Source: Thalassia testudinum
Taxonomy: Eukaryota; Streptophyta; Magnoliopsida; Alismatales; Hydrocharitaceae
NCBI GenBank assembly: GCA_037157565.1
Contig: JAZHRO010000013.1
Location: 76,191,501 to 76,255,500 of the forward strand
Direction of reading: 5' to 3'
Length of the DNA stretch: 64,000 nucleotides
The notes under the pieces are model-generated. The model made no database searches, was not told the origin of the DNA, and was given only the letters and a program-made list of their open reading frames with translations. How positions within the stretch are numbered: position 1 is the stretch's first letter; each line of letters opens with the position of its first letter. A program made the position numbers and the translations under genes. This document shows positions 31,548 to 42,011 of this stretch, piece by piece.

Positions 31548-32716
31548 TGTTGACGGGCGCTCGGTCGTGTTTTAATAGTCAGTTGCGTTGTAGTATAGGT
31601 GACCAAGCGTTGTCAACAAATAAAAATTTATTACTCTAAAACCTAAGTATCTGAGGTCGAACACAGAGAGTAAATGGAATTTAGTCACTAATCTCAATAA
31701 TGTAAGTGAATACTTAGAATTACTCAAAACTTAATTCAGAATTTAAATGCAAGAGTTTAAAAGTCAATTGTGGCAAAAATAGAGAAAATGGACATCTGAT
31801 CATGGGATCAAACGTCTTAAACAGATGTTTTCTCTTTTAACTCTCTCTTATTTCTTCTCCTGTCTGCTTTCTCTTCTTCTTCTTCGGACTTTCTTTCTCT
31901 GATTTTCCTCTTTTTTCTTCTATTCTTCTTTGGCCGTCAGCTTCTTCTTCCTTATTTCTTCTCTGCAGCTCCTTTCTCTGCTCTTACCTTTCTTCTTCCT
32001 CCTTATTTTCCTCTGTCCTCTGCCTTTGATTTTCTTCCTTCATCCTTAACTCTCCTCTGACTTCCTCTTCTCTTTGGCTTCTTTCCTTCTTCCCTGCCTT
32101 GTCTTTCCTTCTCTTTTTCCTCTGCGAGTCTTCTTCCTTCCTTAGCCTTCCTTCTTCTTCCTTTTTGCAGCTAAGTGTCAGCTTCACTTCAGCTGTGCCT
32201 TCCTTCTCCCTCTTCCCTGCACAAACCGAAGAGCAAAACCTACCCCTCTACCCACCCCCGTGCGTCTCTCTCTCTCTCTCTGTGTCTCACTCTTCGGTAT
32301 GCTCTCCCAGAGCCGGGTAATCGAGTCGGGTCGCATGCCTGGGTGCAAGTGCACAGACGTGGGTGTGGTGCGCGAGGAGTGCTGGGTAGGTTAGTTGGGT
32401 CAGGTTGCCAGGTCCGTGGGGGAGAATATCGCGGATGAGGCGTGATAGGTGAGGGAGCTCACCCCATGTGTGTCTCGAGGCGAAGAGACTAAAACACAAA
32501 ACCAATTTATTCTATGCGCCGCGCTCAGACATTTATGAGGTGGGACTAATGTCCCACCTGCTTCTGCGTGTTCGCTCGCAAAAGGCTGACTTCCCACAAT
32601 TGTAGTAGTTGGAGGTCTCGCGGCACCCGCTATCAGGCTGGACTCACTCTCGCACTCAATTCGCGCAGTCTAGAAGCCTGGAACCTGACACTTGTGGCCT
32701 GGAGATGGAGAACAAG
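31548..32716 (-). repeat. Element C 5' LTR, U5/R side
   Basis: Begins TGTTGACGGGCGCTCGG and matches 24,943-26,110 in the 3' LTR. Interrupted at 32,716 by an inverted solo LTR of the same family; the remainder continues at 35,548-37,215. Together the two parts make about 2,832 bp. Confidence 0.9.
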
Positions 32717-33534
32717 TGATGAGAGCCTCATCATGAGCCCTAATTAGCTCATTGTGACCTAAGAAAGGGAATAAGAGCTCCTACATAACCTAGAGAAGGG
32801 CTTAATTCAAGGAACAAGTATTCTGAGAGGAAAACATGAAATAAGGGTTAAAACTGTAATTTTACCATTGCAGTACATAAACGGGATTTCTCAGAGGCAA
32901 AACATAGGTCAAATGATCTAAATAAGATAAAAAGTGGGTTGGTTCAATCAGAAATGGGTTCATGTGCAATCTAGGAATTAAATGATATCTTGTAACCCTA
33001 AAACAGACCCACTTAATTCAACAGGGTTCTAGTCAAGAAAAAAATCAACTAAACCCTCTAAAATTCATGAAAAAATATCTCCTAGGGTTTATAACCTTCA
33101 GATTAGCCTTTGGAACCTATTTTGACGTAGATTGGGGTCCTAACTCATTAATTGACCTAATTTAGGTTTTTATGCAAATTATCCAGTCAAACATGGTCAA
33201 ACCTAAAATCCAACTTCACCATTGGATTCCTTAGGTCCAAATTAGGTTTGTACCAAAATTTGGACTTAAGGAGAGGTCATCTTGACCTACTTTGCAAATT
33301 TGTACACTTAATTACATTTTGACCCCTATCTTTTGAAAATCATTGCACAGACCCTCCTAACTTCCTCACCACTCTTACAAACAAGACCCTCCACCATTAA
33401 TGGGGAGAAATCCTACTCTGGCGAGGAATGGAGGGGGAATACTCCCTGATTCCTCAGAGATCTCCTAGATTTGGAAGGGAGATTCTCTGAGGAATTCTCT
33501 TCCATCTGAGCGTGGTCCTAATCTATGATTAGCA

Positions 33535-33569
33535 CCCAATCTCTCGTGCGAACGCACGAGAGATTTGGG
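33535..33569. promoter_or_regulatory. LTR palindrome upstream of TATA (C-family solo LTR)
   Basis: ATCTCTCGTGCG-AA-CGCACGAGAGAT pairs perfectly over 12 bp, extended by CCCA / TTGGG with one offset base. It is 81 bp upstream of TATAAAA. The centre is AA here and TT on the other strand of its sister copies, as expected for the inverse orientation. Confidence 0.75.
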
Positions 33570-33650
33570 TATCCCATAGAATTCCATCTCCGGTGAGGAC
33601 CCCCGCACTTGGAAGCTTGTCTTCCAAGCATAGGAGCCCCTACCAGTGCC

Positions 33651-33657
33651 TATAAAA
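33651..33657 (+). promoter_or_regulatory. TATA box of the C-family solo LTR
   Basis: TATAAAA followed by a C-rich leader (CTTCAACTCCGGCTGCACC). It would drive transcription to the right through the solo LTR into the surrounding inverted LTR. Confidence 0.65.
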
Positions 33658-36273
33658 TGACCTTCAACTCCGGCTGCACCACTTTAGCTCGACTTGGCCA
33701 GAGATCCACCTCGATTTCTTCTTCTCCTCCGGCCAAGTGGTCCAACGAGCTCCGACGAGCCTCCCTCCTCTTTCTACTCTCTCTGCCACAATACCAGTGG
33801 TAGAGCCGTCTGCACCAACTTCCTCCGCATTGCACAACACCCGCACGAGCATCCCTAGCCCCGTCGTCGCCACCGTCTTCCTCCACTAGACGCCTTCTTC
33901 TCCGGCGACAGCAGGTACTACCAGCCGCCCTCTCTCCCCCTTCGTCCACTTAATTAGGTTAGAACCACTCGTCTCTATCCCTTCTTCAATTCCCCTCAGC
34001 CTATTTCACAAAACACCCCTCGACAACCACTGTCCACCGCCGTCTTCCCCATCTCCGGCCAACCTCCGGCGAGACGAATCCGTCGCTCCACACCTCCACA
34101 TGTTTCGCCACCAACCTCACAACCTCCACCACAGTCCACTGAACATCATCCACCCACTCACAGACCGCCTACACCACCACAAACGTCCCCCGACCTAACC
34201 CATAAATCCGGCCACAGGGCGACCTAGGCACACATGCCTAGGTTGCCCCGCGGCCTGCCACCTACCACCTCACCTTCGCCATGACACGGCAAAGGTCCTC
34301 CTGTGGCCTGATAGAGCCGCAAAGCTCCTTTTGTGTCGTGCAGGATCTGAGCATCAGCCGCCACTAGTGACGGCTCGAGAAGGTCACAAGCTTGCTCCAG
34401 GCTGAAGCACTTCAGGGTCCCAGGTCCAGAAGGCTTGGGGTAGTCTCGCGCATTCAGCTGTCCAGGCAATTAGCGCTGCGAGGCTTGCAGCTGCAGCAAT
34501 TGGAAGAAAGAGCTTCTGCGGGCGTGCGAGCAAAAGCGAGTGGGGCATTAGTCCCACCTCGTAAACGTCTGAGTGAAGCGCATAGAATAAGTTGATTTTG
34601 TGTTTAGTCTCTTCGCCTCGAGACACACATGGGGTGAGGTCCCTCACCTATCACGCCTCGTCTGCGACATTCACCCCCGTGGATCTGGAACCTGACCTAA
34701 CTATCCTACCGATCACTCCTCGCGCACTACACCCACGCCAGTGTTCCTGGACCCGAGCACGCAACCGACCCAACAACCCGGCTCTAAGAGAGCGTATCGA
34801 AGAGTGATGCACAGAAAGAGAGAGAGACGCGAGGGTGGGTAGAGGGGTAGGTTTTGCTCTTCGGTTTGTGCAGGGAAGAAGGGGAAGGAAGGCACAGCTA
34901 AAGTGAAGCCGACACTTTGCTGCAAAAGGAAGAAGGAAGGAAGGCTAAAGAAGGAAGAAGACTCGCAATGGAAAAAGGGAAGGAAAGACAAGGTAGATGG
35001 AAGAGGCAAAGCCAAAGAGAAGAGGAAGTCAGAGAGCTAAGGCTGAAGAAGAAGAAGTAGATGAAGAATAGCTGAAGCCAAGGGAAGCAGAGCTAAGGAA
35101 TGAAGAAGAAGACCAGCAGAGAAAAGGAGAAAGACACTACATAGAAGAAACAAGGAAGAAGAAGCAGACAGCCAAAGAAGAATAGACGAAAAAGAGCTAA
35201 GGAAAGAGGAAAATCAGAGAAAGAAAGTCAGAAGAAGAAGAATAAGAAGCAGACAGGAGAAGAAATAAGAGAGAAAAAATATTTTTAATGGGATCAGACG
35301 TCCAATTTCTCTATTTTTGCCACAATTAACTTTTAAACTCATGCATATATATTCTGAATTAAGTTTTGAGTAATTAAGTGTTCAATTACATTCTTGAGAT
35401 TAGTGAATAAATTCCATTTGCTCCCTGTGTTCGACCTCGGATACTTATGTTTTCGAGTAATAAATTTTTATTTGTTGACAACGCTTGGTCACCTATACTA
35501 CGACGCAACTAACTGTTAAAACATGACCTAGCCTCATCAATAACAAGCAAGCTCGAGCTGTCGCTAATGGCGGCTGGTGCTCAGATCTGCCACACATGAA
35601 CATGGCCTAATCGCCCCATTAAACTACATGGTAAGCTTCGTCGTGCGAAGGTGAAGGTGGGACGGTGGGTGGCAGGCCGCGGGGCAGCCTAGGCATGTGT
35701 ACCTAGGTCGCTCTGTGACCGAGTTTATGGGTTAGGTCGGGAGGCGTTTGTGGTGGTGTAGGTGGTCTGTGAGTGGGTGGATGATGTTCAGTGCACTGTG
35801 GAGGAGGTCGTGAGGTTGGTGGCGAGATGTGTGGAGGTGTGGAGTGACGGATGCGTCTCGTCGGAGGTCGGCTGGAGATGGGGACAATGGCGGTGGACAG
35901 TGGCAATCGAGGGGTCTTTTGTGAAATAAATTGAGGGTAATTGAAGAGGGGATAGAGACGAGTGGTTCTAACCTAATTAAGTGGACGAAGGGGGAGAGAG
36001 GGCGACTAGCAGTACCTGCTGTCGCCGGAGAAGAAGGTATCCAGTGGAGGGAGACGGCGGTGACGACGGGGCTAGGGATGCTCGCACGGGTGTTGCGCGA
36101 TGCGAAGGAGGATGGTGAGGACAGCTCTACCACTAGTATTGTGGCAGAGCAACTAGAAAGAGGAGGGAGGCTCATCGAAGCTCACTGGTCCAATTGGCCG
36201 AAGGAGAAGAAGAAGAAATTTGGGTGGATCTCTGGCCAAGTCGAGCTAAAGAGGTGCGGTCGGAGATGGGGTC

Positions 36274-36281
36274 ATTTTATA
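36274..36281 (-). promoter_or_regulatory. TATA box of element C 5' LTR
   Basis: TATAAAAT on the minus strand, at the same place relative to the palindrome as in the B and solo LTRs. Its transcript would have to cross the inverted solo LTR before reaching the internal region. Confidence 0.65.
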
Positions 36282-36363
36282 GTCGCTGGCAGGGACTCCT
36301 ATGCTTGGAAGACAAGCCTCTGAGCATAAGAGACCTCGGCGGAGATGGAATCCTGTGGGATAC

Positions 36364-36397
36364 CCAAATCTCTCGTGCGTTCGCACGAGTGATTGGG
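36364..36397. promoter_or_regulatory. LTR palindrome upstream of TATA (element C 5' LTR)
   Basis: Core CGTGCG-TT-CGCACG, then TC/GA, then AAATC / GATT outer arms; about 14 of 17 positions pair. It starts 82 bp from the TATA box. Confidence 0.72.
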
Positions 36398-37215
36398 TGT
36401 GAATCAGGGATTAGGACCACGCTCAGATGAAAGAGAATTCCTCAGAGAATCTCCCTTCCAACTCTGGGAGATATCTGAGGAATCAGGGAGTATTCCCCCT
36501 CCATTCCTCGCCGGAGTAGGATTTCTCCCCATTAATGGCGGAGGGACCTGTTTGTAAGCGTGGAGAGGAAGTTAGGGGGGTCTGTGCAATGATTTTCAAA
36601 AGATAGGTGCCAAAATGTAATTGGGTGTACTAATTTGCAAAGTAGGTCAAGATGACTTCCCCTTAGGTCCAAATTTTGGTACAAACCTAATTTGGACCTA
36701 AGGAATCCAATGGTGAAGTTGGATTTTAGGTTTGACCACGTTTGACTGGACAATTTATACAAAAACCCAAATTAGGTCAATTGATGAGTTAGGACCCCAA
36801 TCTAGGTCAAAATAAGTTCCAAAGGCCAATCTAAAGGTTATAAACCATAGAAAATATTTTTACATGAATTTTAGAGGGTTTTGTTGATTTTTATCCTGAC
36901 CAGAACCTTGTTGAATTAAGCAGGTCTGTTTTAGGGTTATAAGATGTCATTTAATTCCTGGATTGCACATGAACCCATTTCTGATTGAACCAACCTACTT
37001 TTTATATTATTTAGACTATTTGACCTATGTTTTGCCTCTGAGAATTCCCATTTATGTACTGCAATGGTAAAATTACAGTTTTAACCTTTATTTCATGTTT
37101 TCTTCTCAGAACACTTATTCCTTGAATTAAGCCCTTCTCTTGGTTATGTAGGAGCTCTTATTCTCTTTCTTAGGTCAAAATGAGCTAGTTATGGCTCATG
37201 ATGAGGCTCTCATCA

Positions 37216-37990
37216 CGAATCAAGAGACGAATCAAGTTCGTCGGAGCTAGGTGACAAATCTCTTTCAGGCGGGCCTTACCACTTAGTGGGTACTACTAGG
37301 TTTTGAATGTTATGGAGGAAGAAAAAGTGACGATCTTGCCCTTTCAAACTATCGGGGAGATTGACTATCCAGTATTTAGTATTCGGGTTGTACAAGGTGT
37401 ATGTACCAAAGGGAGGCTTGCCCCTATTCACCTTAAGGGGCATGAGCCCAAAAATCAGCTGAAATATGCCTAGTCGAGGAATGATCCCCAAGTGGATACA
37501 AATAACAGTGAAGGCATTGAGAATAGGCCAACAGTTTAGGATAATCTGAGAGGGGGCAAGATTGTAGTAACAAAGGAAGGAAACCAAAAATAGGTTTAAA
37601 GGCACCTACAAGCCATTCTTTATGGCATATTTACAAATTATAAACATATTCATCGTCCCATTGGAGTAGAGGCGGGTCATGGACCCACAGGGGTGGAACT
37701 AGACTCCATAGAGTTCGTGCGCCACCAGGAACTTCTTAATGGTGGACTGACTACAAAATTGGGAACTGAAGCCATACAACTCCCCCGTCTCAGGTGAGAG
37801 GCTCGACGAGGAAGAGCCAAACTTACCCTTGCCTACAAGTTCGAATATTATCAACCCTCCGCTAGTCCTCTAGATGTGATGTTTCTGACAAATGGAAGCT
37901 CTCACAACTTGTTGGAGGAGTGGAGGCAAGCTCGCAAAGTAGGACCGCGACAGTAAAAGCGAGTAAGTGGGCCATTAACTCTGCCCCACC
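37216..37990 (-). pseudogene. Gag-like plant transposon protein, N-terminal domain (putative gypsy-type transposon family)
   Basis: On the minus strand 37,605-37,276 is open for 109 codons: LNLFLVSFLCYYNLAPSQII, NCWPILNAFTVICIHLG, then FQLIFGLMPLK and DRHFFFLHN. The LAPSQ...N.W.IL.AF pattern is that of the PF04195-type 'putative gypsy type transposon' domain as I recall it. Upstream (37,990-37,606) weaker frames read GELYGFSSQFCSQSTIKKFL. TATAAATA on the minus strand at 37,995-38,002 could be its promoter. The frame continues leftwards at 24,942 after element C is removed. Stops and frame changes make it a pseudogene. Confidence 0.55.
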
Positions 37991-37994
37991 ACTC

Positions 37995-38002
37995 TATTTA
38001 TA
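37995..38002 (-). promoter_or_regulatory. Possible TATA box for the gag-like gene
   Basis: TATAAATA on the minus strand, just upstream of the gag-like frame. No LTR or primer site is recognised between them. Confidence 0.35.
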
Positions 38003-38350
38003 ACCCCAGGGAGAATTTTCCCTCTGTGAGGAGCAGACTTCAAAAAATGAAGTCCTGCGATATGCAGCGCGGAGTTCCAAAGATCCCGCCAAATCCGAAA
38101 TGACTTCGATCATCATTACAGGCATTAAATGCCCCTACGCGCGTATCATTTCGCCGTAGTCATGTCAATCGCAACACTGTCTATTACAACATTTGAGGCG
38201 AATATGTCTCATAATGACAACAATTAATGCAGTCTTGTCACACAAAAGGACAAAAACAAATTCCTACAGTGATTGGCTACCACTCAAACAAGGTGACACA
38301 TACATCACATTTTTACGCAGGATGTTAGCATTTTAAGGCTAATAGTGACC

Positions 38351-38575
38351 CAGGCGGCGATTTGCCTATGTTCCCTTCAATAAACATTGGCCTCTTAAGA
38401 CCCACGTGAAGTCAGGCGGACCGCACCTGTGTTCCCTTCATTAAACGTTGGCCTCTTAAGGTCGACAGGAGCTCTGGCAGACTACGCCTACATTCTCTTC
38501 ATTGAACGTTGGCTTCTTAAGGTTGACAGGAACTCAAGTGGACATGCCTACGTTCCCTACAAATCTTAGTGGTCA
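38351..38575 (+). repeat. 61-bp tandem repeat, about 3.7 copies
   Basis: The word TTCCCTTCA (or a close variant) recurs at 38,371, 38,432, 38,493 and 38,553. Each unit also has TTAAACGTTGGCCTCTTAAG followed by a GACAGGAACTC-like end. Located upstream of the TATA box of the LTR-like sequence, where such repeats often act as enhancers in LTRs. Confidence 0.75.
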
Positions 38576-39041
38576 TACACCATAGTAATAATGGTGCCCT
38601 GCCTACCTGAAATTAAAACGTATGCCTCATGACAAATGCTCTCCCTGCTTGGACGACAACTGAGATATCATACGGGGGAACCATCCATATACGAAGTTTT
38701 ATACATTGTCTATTCTCTCAGTAGTATTCGTTAGCTAAAGAGGGGCAAAAAGCGCTCTCGGATTTAAAACTTTGCATAAAGCCCAAATGATCTGTTTCCT
38801 CGGGTGTTTGGTGAATCCGACCACCTGAATATCCAACAATTAGCGCTTATGTCCAGAGTTGAAGATGCGGAGAGCCTGACCTGCTAAAAGATTTGATCAA
38901 CCGGAGTTGAAGATGCAGCAACAATATCCATGTCTACGTTAACAGTGGTGTTACAAATGCTATTTATAGCCAGGCAACGGACGAGCTGGGGAATCCATAA
39001 AGTACGTTGAAGGATTAAATGTTGTTAGGTATTTTTTGTAC

Positions 39042-39049
39042 TATAAATA
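39042..39049 (+). promoter_or_regulatory. TATA box of the LTR-like sequence
   Basis: TATAAATA followed by a purine-rich start region; typical plant LTR promoter context. Confidence 0.5.
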
Positions 39050-39279
39050 GAGAAGAGAGGCCCTCAAGGGCTCTCTTCATGCAACCATAGAGAGAGAATA
39101 AGAGAACTTGTATCATCGACAACTATAGTGGAACTTTGGGAGCATCACCTTCCCCCCAAACGTATGCCCCTTTGGGTGGAACTAGGTCATCAACCTCTTG
39201 TGCATCTCCTGTGTGTTTGATAATGATTTTTGTTGATTCAGGTCCTTTATCACTTTGGGCCTCGATCATTGATATATCA

Positions 39280-39636
39280 ACTAGGTATTTAGAAATTCTT
39301 TTTACAACATTTAAATAAGTTTGTCTAAGATTGGCTTGAATGTATTACATCGATAAGTAATAAATAGAATGTCCGGTCTACTTGGAGTTAAATAAAGTAA
39401 GGAGCCAATCATTCCTTTATATACTTTATTGTCAAACGGAGTACCTTCATCATTTGCATCTAATGACATTGAAGAGCTCATTGGGTGTTCTTCCCTTTTG
39501 TTTTGTCCATCCCAGAGTGTTTCAACATCTCCCATGCTCCAATTAAGTGATTTGAAGACCTAAGAAGAACCTGAGTTCTATCATGAAATTCATTTCAAAC
39601 TCATCTTGCATCAGCTTAGCACATTCGTGGTAAGGT
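39280..39636 (-). pseudogene. Ty1/copia pol fragment: end of RT to start of RNase H
   Basis: Minus strand: CAKLMQDEFEMNFMIELRFFLGLQI (RT C-terminal block, then stop), then in another frame MSSSMSLDANDEGTP and VYKGMIGSLLYLTPSRPDIL, then LNVVKRISKYLV near 39,281. These are the standard copia blocks between the YVDD motif and RNase H. It continues the RT fragment at 42,017-42,203 across solo LTR 2 and is cut at 39,280 by the LTR-like insertion. Confidence 0.85.
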
Positions 39637-42011
39637 TGTGAAGACCCAAGTTTCGCCAACCGACAAAACCTGAATCATCGAGTGCTAAGCACAATTAACC
39701 ACAAGATCGCAGTCACCCAACATGTAATCATAAAATAATAATAGCTAATAATGAAAATAAAAAGAAACAAAGTACTAACCAGAGAGTTTACCCAGAATGT
39801 AAGTACATAAGCTAAGAGATGCACAAACAGTAATCATTTGCTAGTTGTCAAGTACACCTGAGTACAGAACCCAAGAAACATGTCAGTAAAAATTGAGTAG
39901 AAACAACAATTAAGCACAACAGTGACATAGAGTAAGAGAAAATGGGTACTATATCAGCAATCCATCCATTTATAAATTATTACTTATCCAATTCCGTTTA
40001 TGCAATTTACCCATATTATTATAGTTCACAATCCGTTAATTGACGTCTCAAGCACGAGAAGATCTCATGTAACTTTCTGTGCACAAGACTAGTATAAGCC
40101 ATCCTCTTGGCTTGGAAGACGGCTTATGCCCATCAAGTAGCCACTCTTTGTCACTTTGGGGTCATTACAGAAGGGGTGGTAGCTTGTCGTGTAGTGTGAA
40201 CATGTACAAGCACTATACATGTTGAACCACAGACAGCTAATGACCCACCCACCGGTCGGAAAGAAACTACTCCAAATCTTGAGCCATGCATCCCACTATC
40301 CCAGTTGGCTGCTAAGTCTAACCAAAAAATCGTAAAGAGGCCAACAACTCCCTAGACCAACCCCAAAGCAGGTCTAAAAGGCCAAACCTACAGCTAAATT
40401 CGGCGAGTAGCGGATCTAAAATCAGTTATCTATTCTTTAAATCTTGACTAAACTGCCATTATTAAATTGATTCTAGATAACTGTATCATTTTATTATCAT
40501 CAATCAAACAGGGTAACCTGTTTATATCATTAAGTACATATTTAACAGATATTCATGTTGTCTTCCAATTTGTCAGTTTGCAAATAATTTCCAATTTATG
40601 TTAGTGGTCCCATACTGTTTATAATTTAATGAACATAATAGAATTTATTTCACAAAAAATAAAATTCGTTTCATGCATACAATAGCAAGGTCATGTTTTA
40701 ACCTCCTAGTACTCAATGATCATTAGATATCAAGTTATTTTACGTTTAAGTACCCAAAAGCAAAAACCATACTATCACATGGCTCCAAACTCAACAAAAA
40801 GGGAAACACATATTAACAGGAATGAGTCACACGAAGAACCAAGCAAAACGGGTTTGTAGTTACTCGAAAACTAAATGGAAACAAAAGAGAAGTAGGCTAG
40901 TCTACCTAATGTCATTGGAGGGTTACGGTAACTTCAAATCGTGCGCACAGGTCTCGGGGTTAGTTTCTAAACCTTCCTCGAAAATCTGTACACGCATTGG
41001 CGGCAAGACCTGGTTCACACAAATAAAAACTAGGGTCAAAATCACCTAATCAAGTTTTTGATTTTTCACTAGGGAAACAGTGCTTAAAAACAAAAATAAA
41101 CTGCACTAACGCGTAGTACGTGTTGATATAATTCTAACGGTACCTTATTTGTCAAAATTTGAGGTCGGGAAGGCCTCGAGCTGGACGAAAACATGCAAGG
41201 GGGTATTGAACCAGACCAAACCGATTGGTCTGGTCAAATTGGCGCTCGCTTGCACGCTCGCGATGTGGGTCATGCTTCAATTCGTCCACACATCCGTTTG
41301 TGGACTGCCAATTGTCGCGCCCCATCGTTTGATCATGCCATGCATCACAAATCGAGACGCCCGTGCCTCACTGCTCGACGCAAGCCCACGAAAGTGCTTG
41401 CTTAGTTGCGCTTAACCGCGTAACGTGTTGCGCATCTGCTGCACGCCACCAAATTGGACGATGCACGCGTGCCACCACCTTTGCCTCAACGAGATTTGCG
41501 GAGGAAAGCCTAGGGTTTCCAGGATAGCGAACATGTCCTTAGGTTTTTGAATTTAGATTTCTAAGTGAAATCTAAACTCTTTTTCTCTCACTTTCTCTTG
41601 GGTTTTGGAGGGCCTAAAGGCTAATGACGACCCAAAGACCTAAAGGGATCTTTTTATAAACCCAAATTAGGTTTAGGTTTAGGATTTTTTGAGTGAAATA
41701 CCTAAAATACACATAGGGTTGGGCCTACCTTACATTTAGGTCATCTTTGACTTGTTTTGGTCATAACTTAAGCTATACACCTTGGATTCACGTGAAATAA
41801 GTGTCGTTGGAATGATTGCAATGAGAGGAATCTAACGGTACCATATATGACACCCTTTTAATGATGTTTGACTAGGGGTTGACTTGAAATACACATTTTT
41901 GGCAACGTCAAGAGGTGCTTGCATTAGCACAAAATCGTGACCGTGTTTATGGGTTTGAATTGACCCAAACCACTCTAAAATGACTGGGAGTCTGAATTTT
42001 GGGATGTTACA
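39637..42011 (+). repeat. Solo LTR 2, Tekay/Del-like, inside copia pol
   Basis: 2,375 bp from TGTGAAGACCC to GGGATGTTACA. It aligns with solo LTR 1 along its length (for example ATCACAGTCACCCAACA against ATCGCAGTCACCCAACA, and CCTTGGATT near both ends). Flanks are AAGGT and AAAAT, matching at 3 of 5, which would fit a decayed duplication. It separates the RT motif GATNEHF (42,030) from CAKLMQDEF (39,631), so it interrupts the copia gene. Confidence 0.82.

Larger units (their letters stand above)
32717..35542 (+). repeat. Solo LTR of the element C family, inserted in opposite orientation
   Basis: 2,826 bp from TGATGAGAGCCTC to CTCATCAATA (family end CGTCAACA). Flanked by a perfect 5-bp duplication ACAAG at 32,712-32,716 and 35,543-35,547. 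It is the reverse complement of the surrounding LTR, so the two form a large inverted repeat. It has its own TATA box (33,651-33,657) and palindrome (33,535-33,569). The purine-rich tract at 34,800-35,280 is the complement of the C/T tract of the other LTRs. Confidence 0.92.
24943..37215 (-). mobile_element. Element C: non-autonomous Athila-like retrotransposon with an unknown reading frame
   Basis: Minus-strand order: 5' LTR (37,215-31,548, interrupted by a solo LTR), primer site, leader, unknown reading frame, 3' noncoding region, polypurine tract, 3' LTR (27,064-24,943). The internal part is only 4.48 kb and holds no gag, protease, RT or integrase. Flanks CAAAT (24,938-24,942) and CGAAT (37,216-37,220) match at 4 of 5 bases, a likely aged target duplication. 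LTRs differ by several percent in the first 290 bp, so it is older than B. Primer site, polypurine tract, leader and 3' noncoding region match B, so B-like proteins could have mobilised it. Confidence 0.88.
35548..37215 (-). repeat. Element C 5' LTR, U3 side
   Basis: Resumes the 5' LTR after the solo LTR insertion (GCAAGCTCGAGCTGTCGC, matching 26,114 onward) and ends GGCTCTCATCA at 37,215. It carries the segment deleted from the 3' LTR, including TATA (36,274-36,281), and the palindrome at 36,364-36,397. Confidence 0.9.
38003..39279 (+). repeat. LTR-like sequence with 61-bp tandem repeats
   Basis: Right end ...GATATATCA at 39,279 abuts copia pol sequence, so this is an insertion boundary. 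TATAAATA at 39,042-39,049 on the plus strand is followed by AGAGAAGAGAGGCCCTC and about 230 bp to the end, the layout of U3-R-U5 in + orientation. The left border was not found and no matching target duplication for ACTAG (39,280-39,284) was seen. A small frame after the TATA box (39,136-39,279) looks like LTR leader and I do not call it a gene. Confidence 0.45.
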
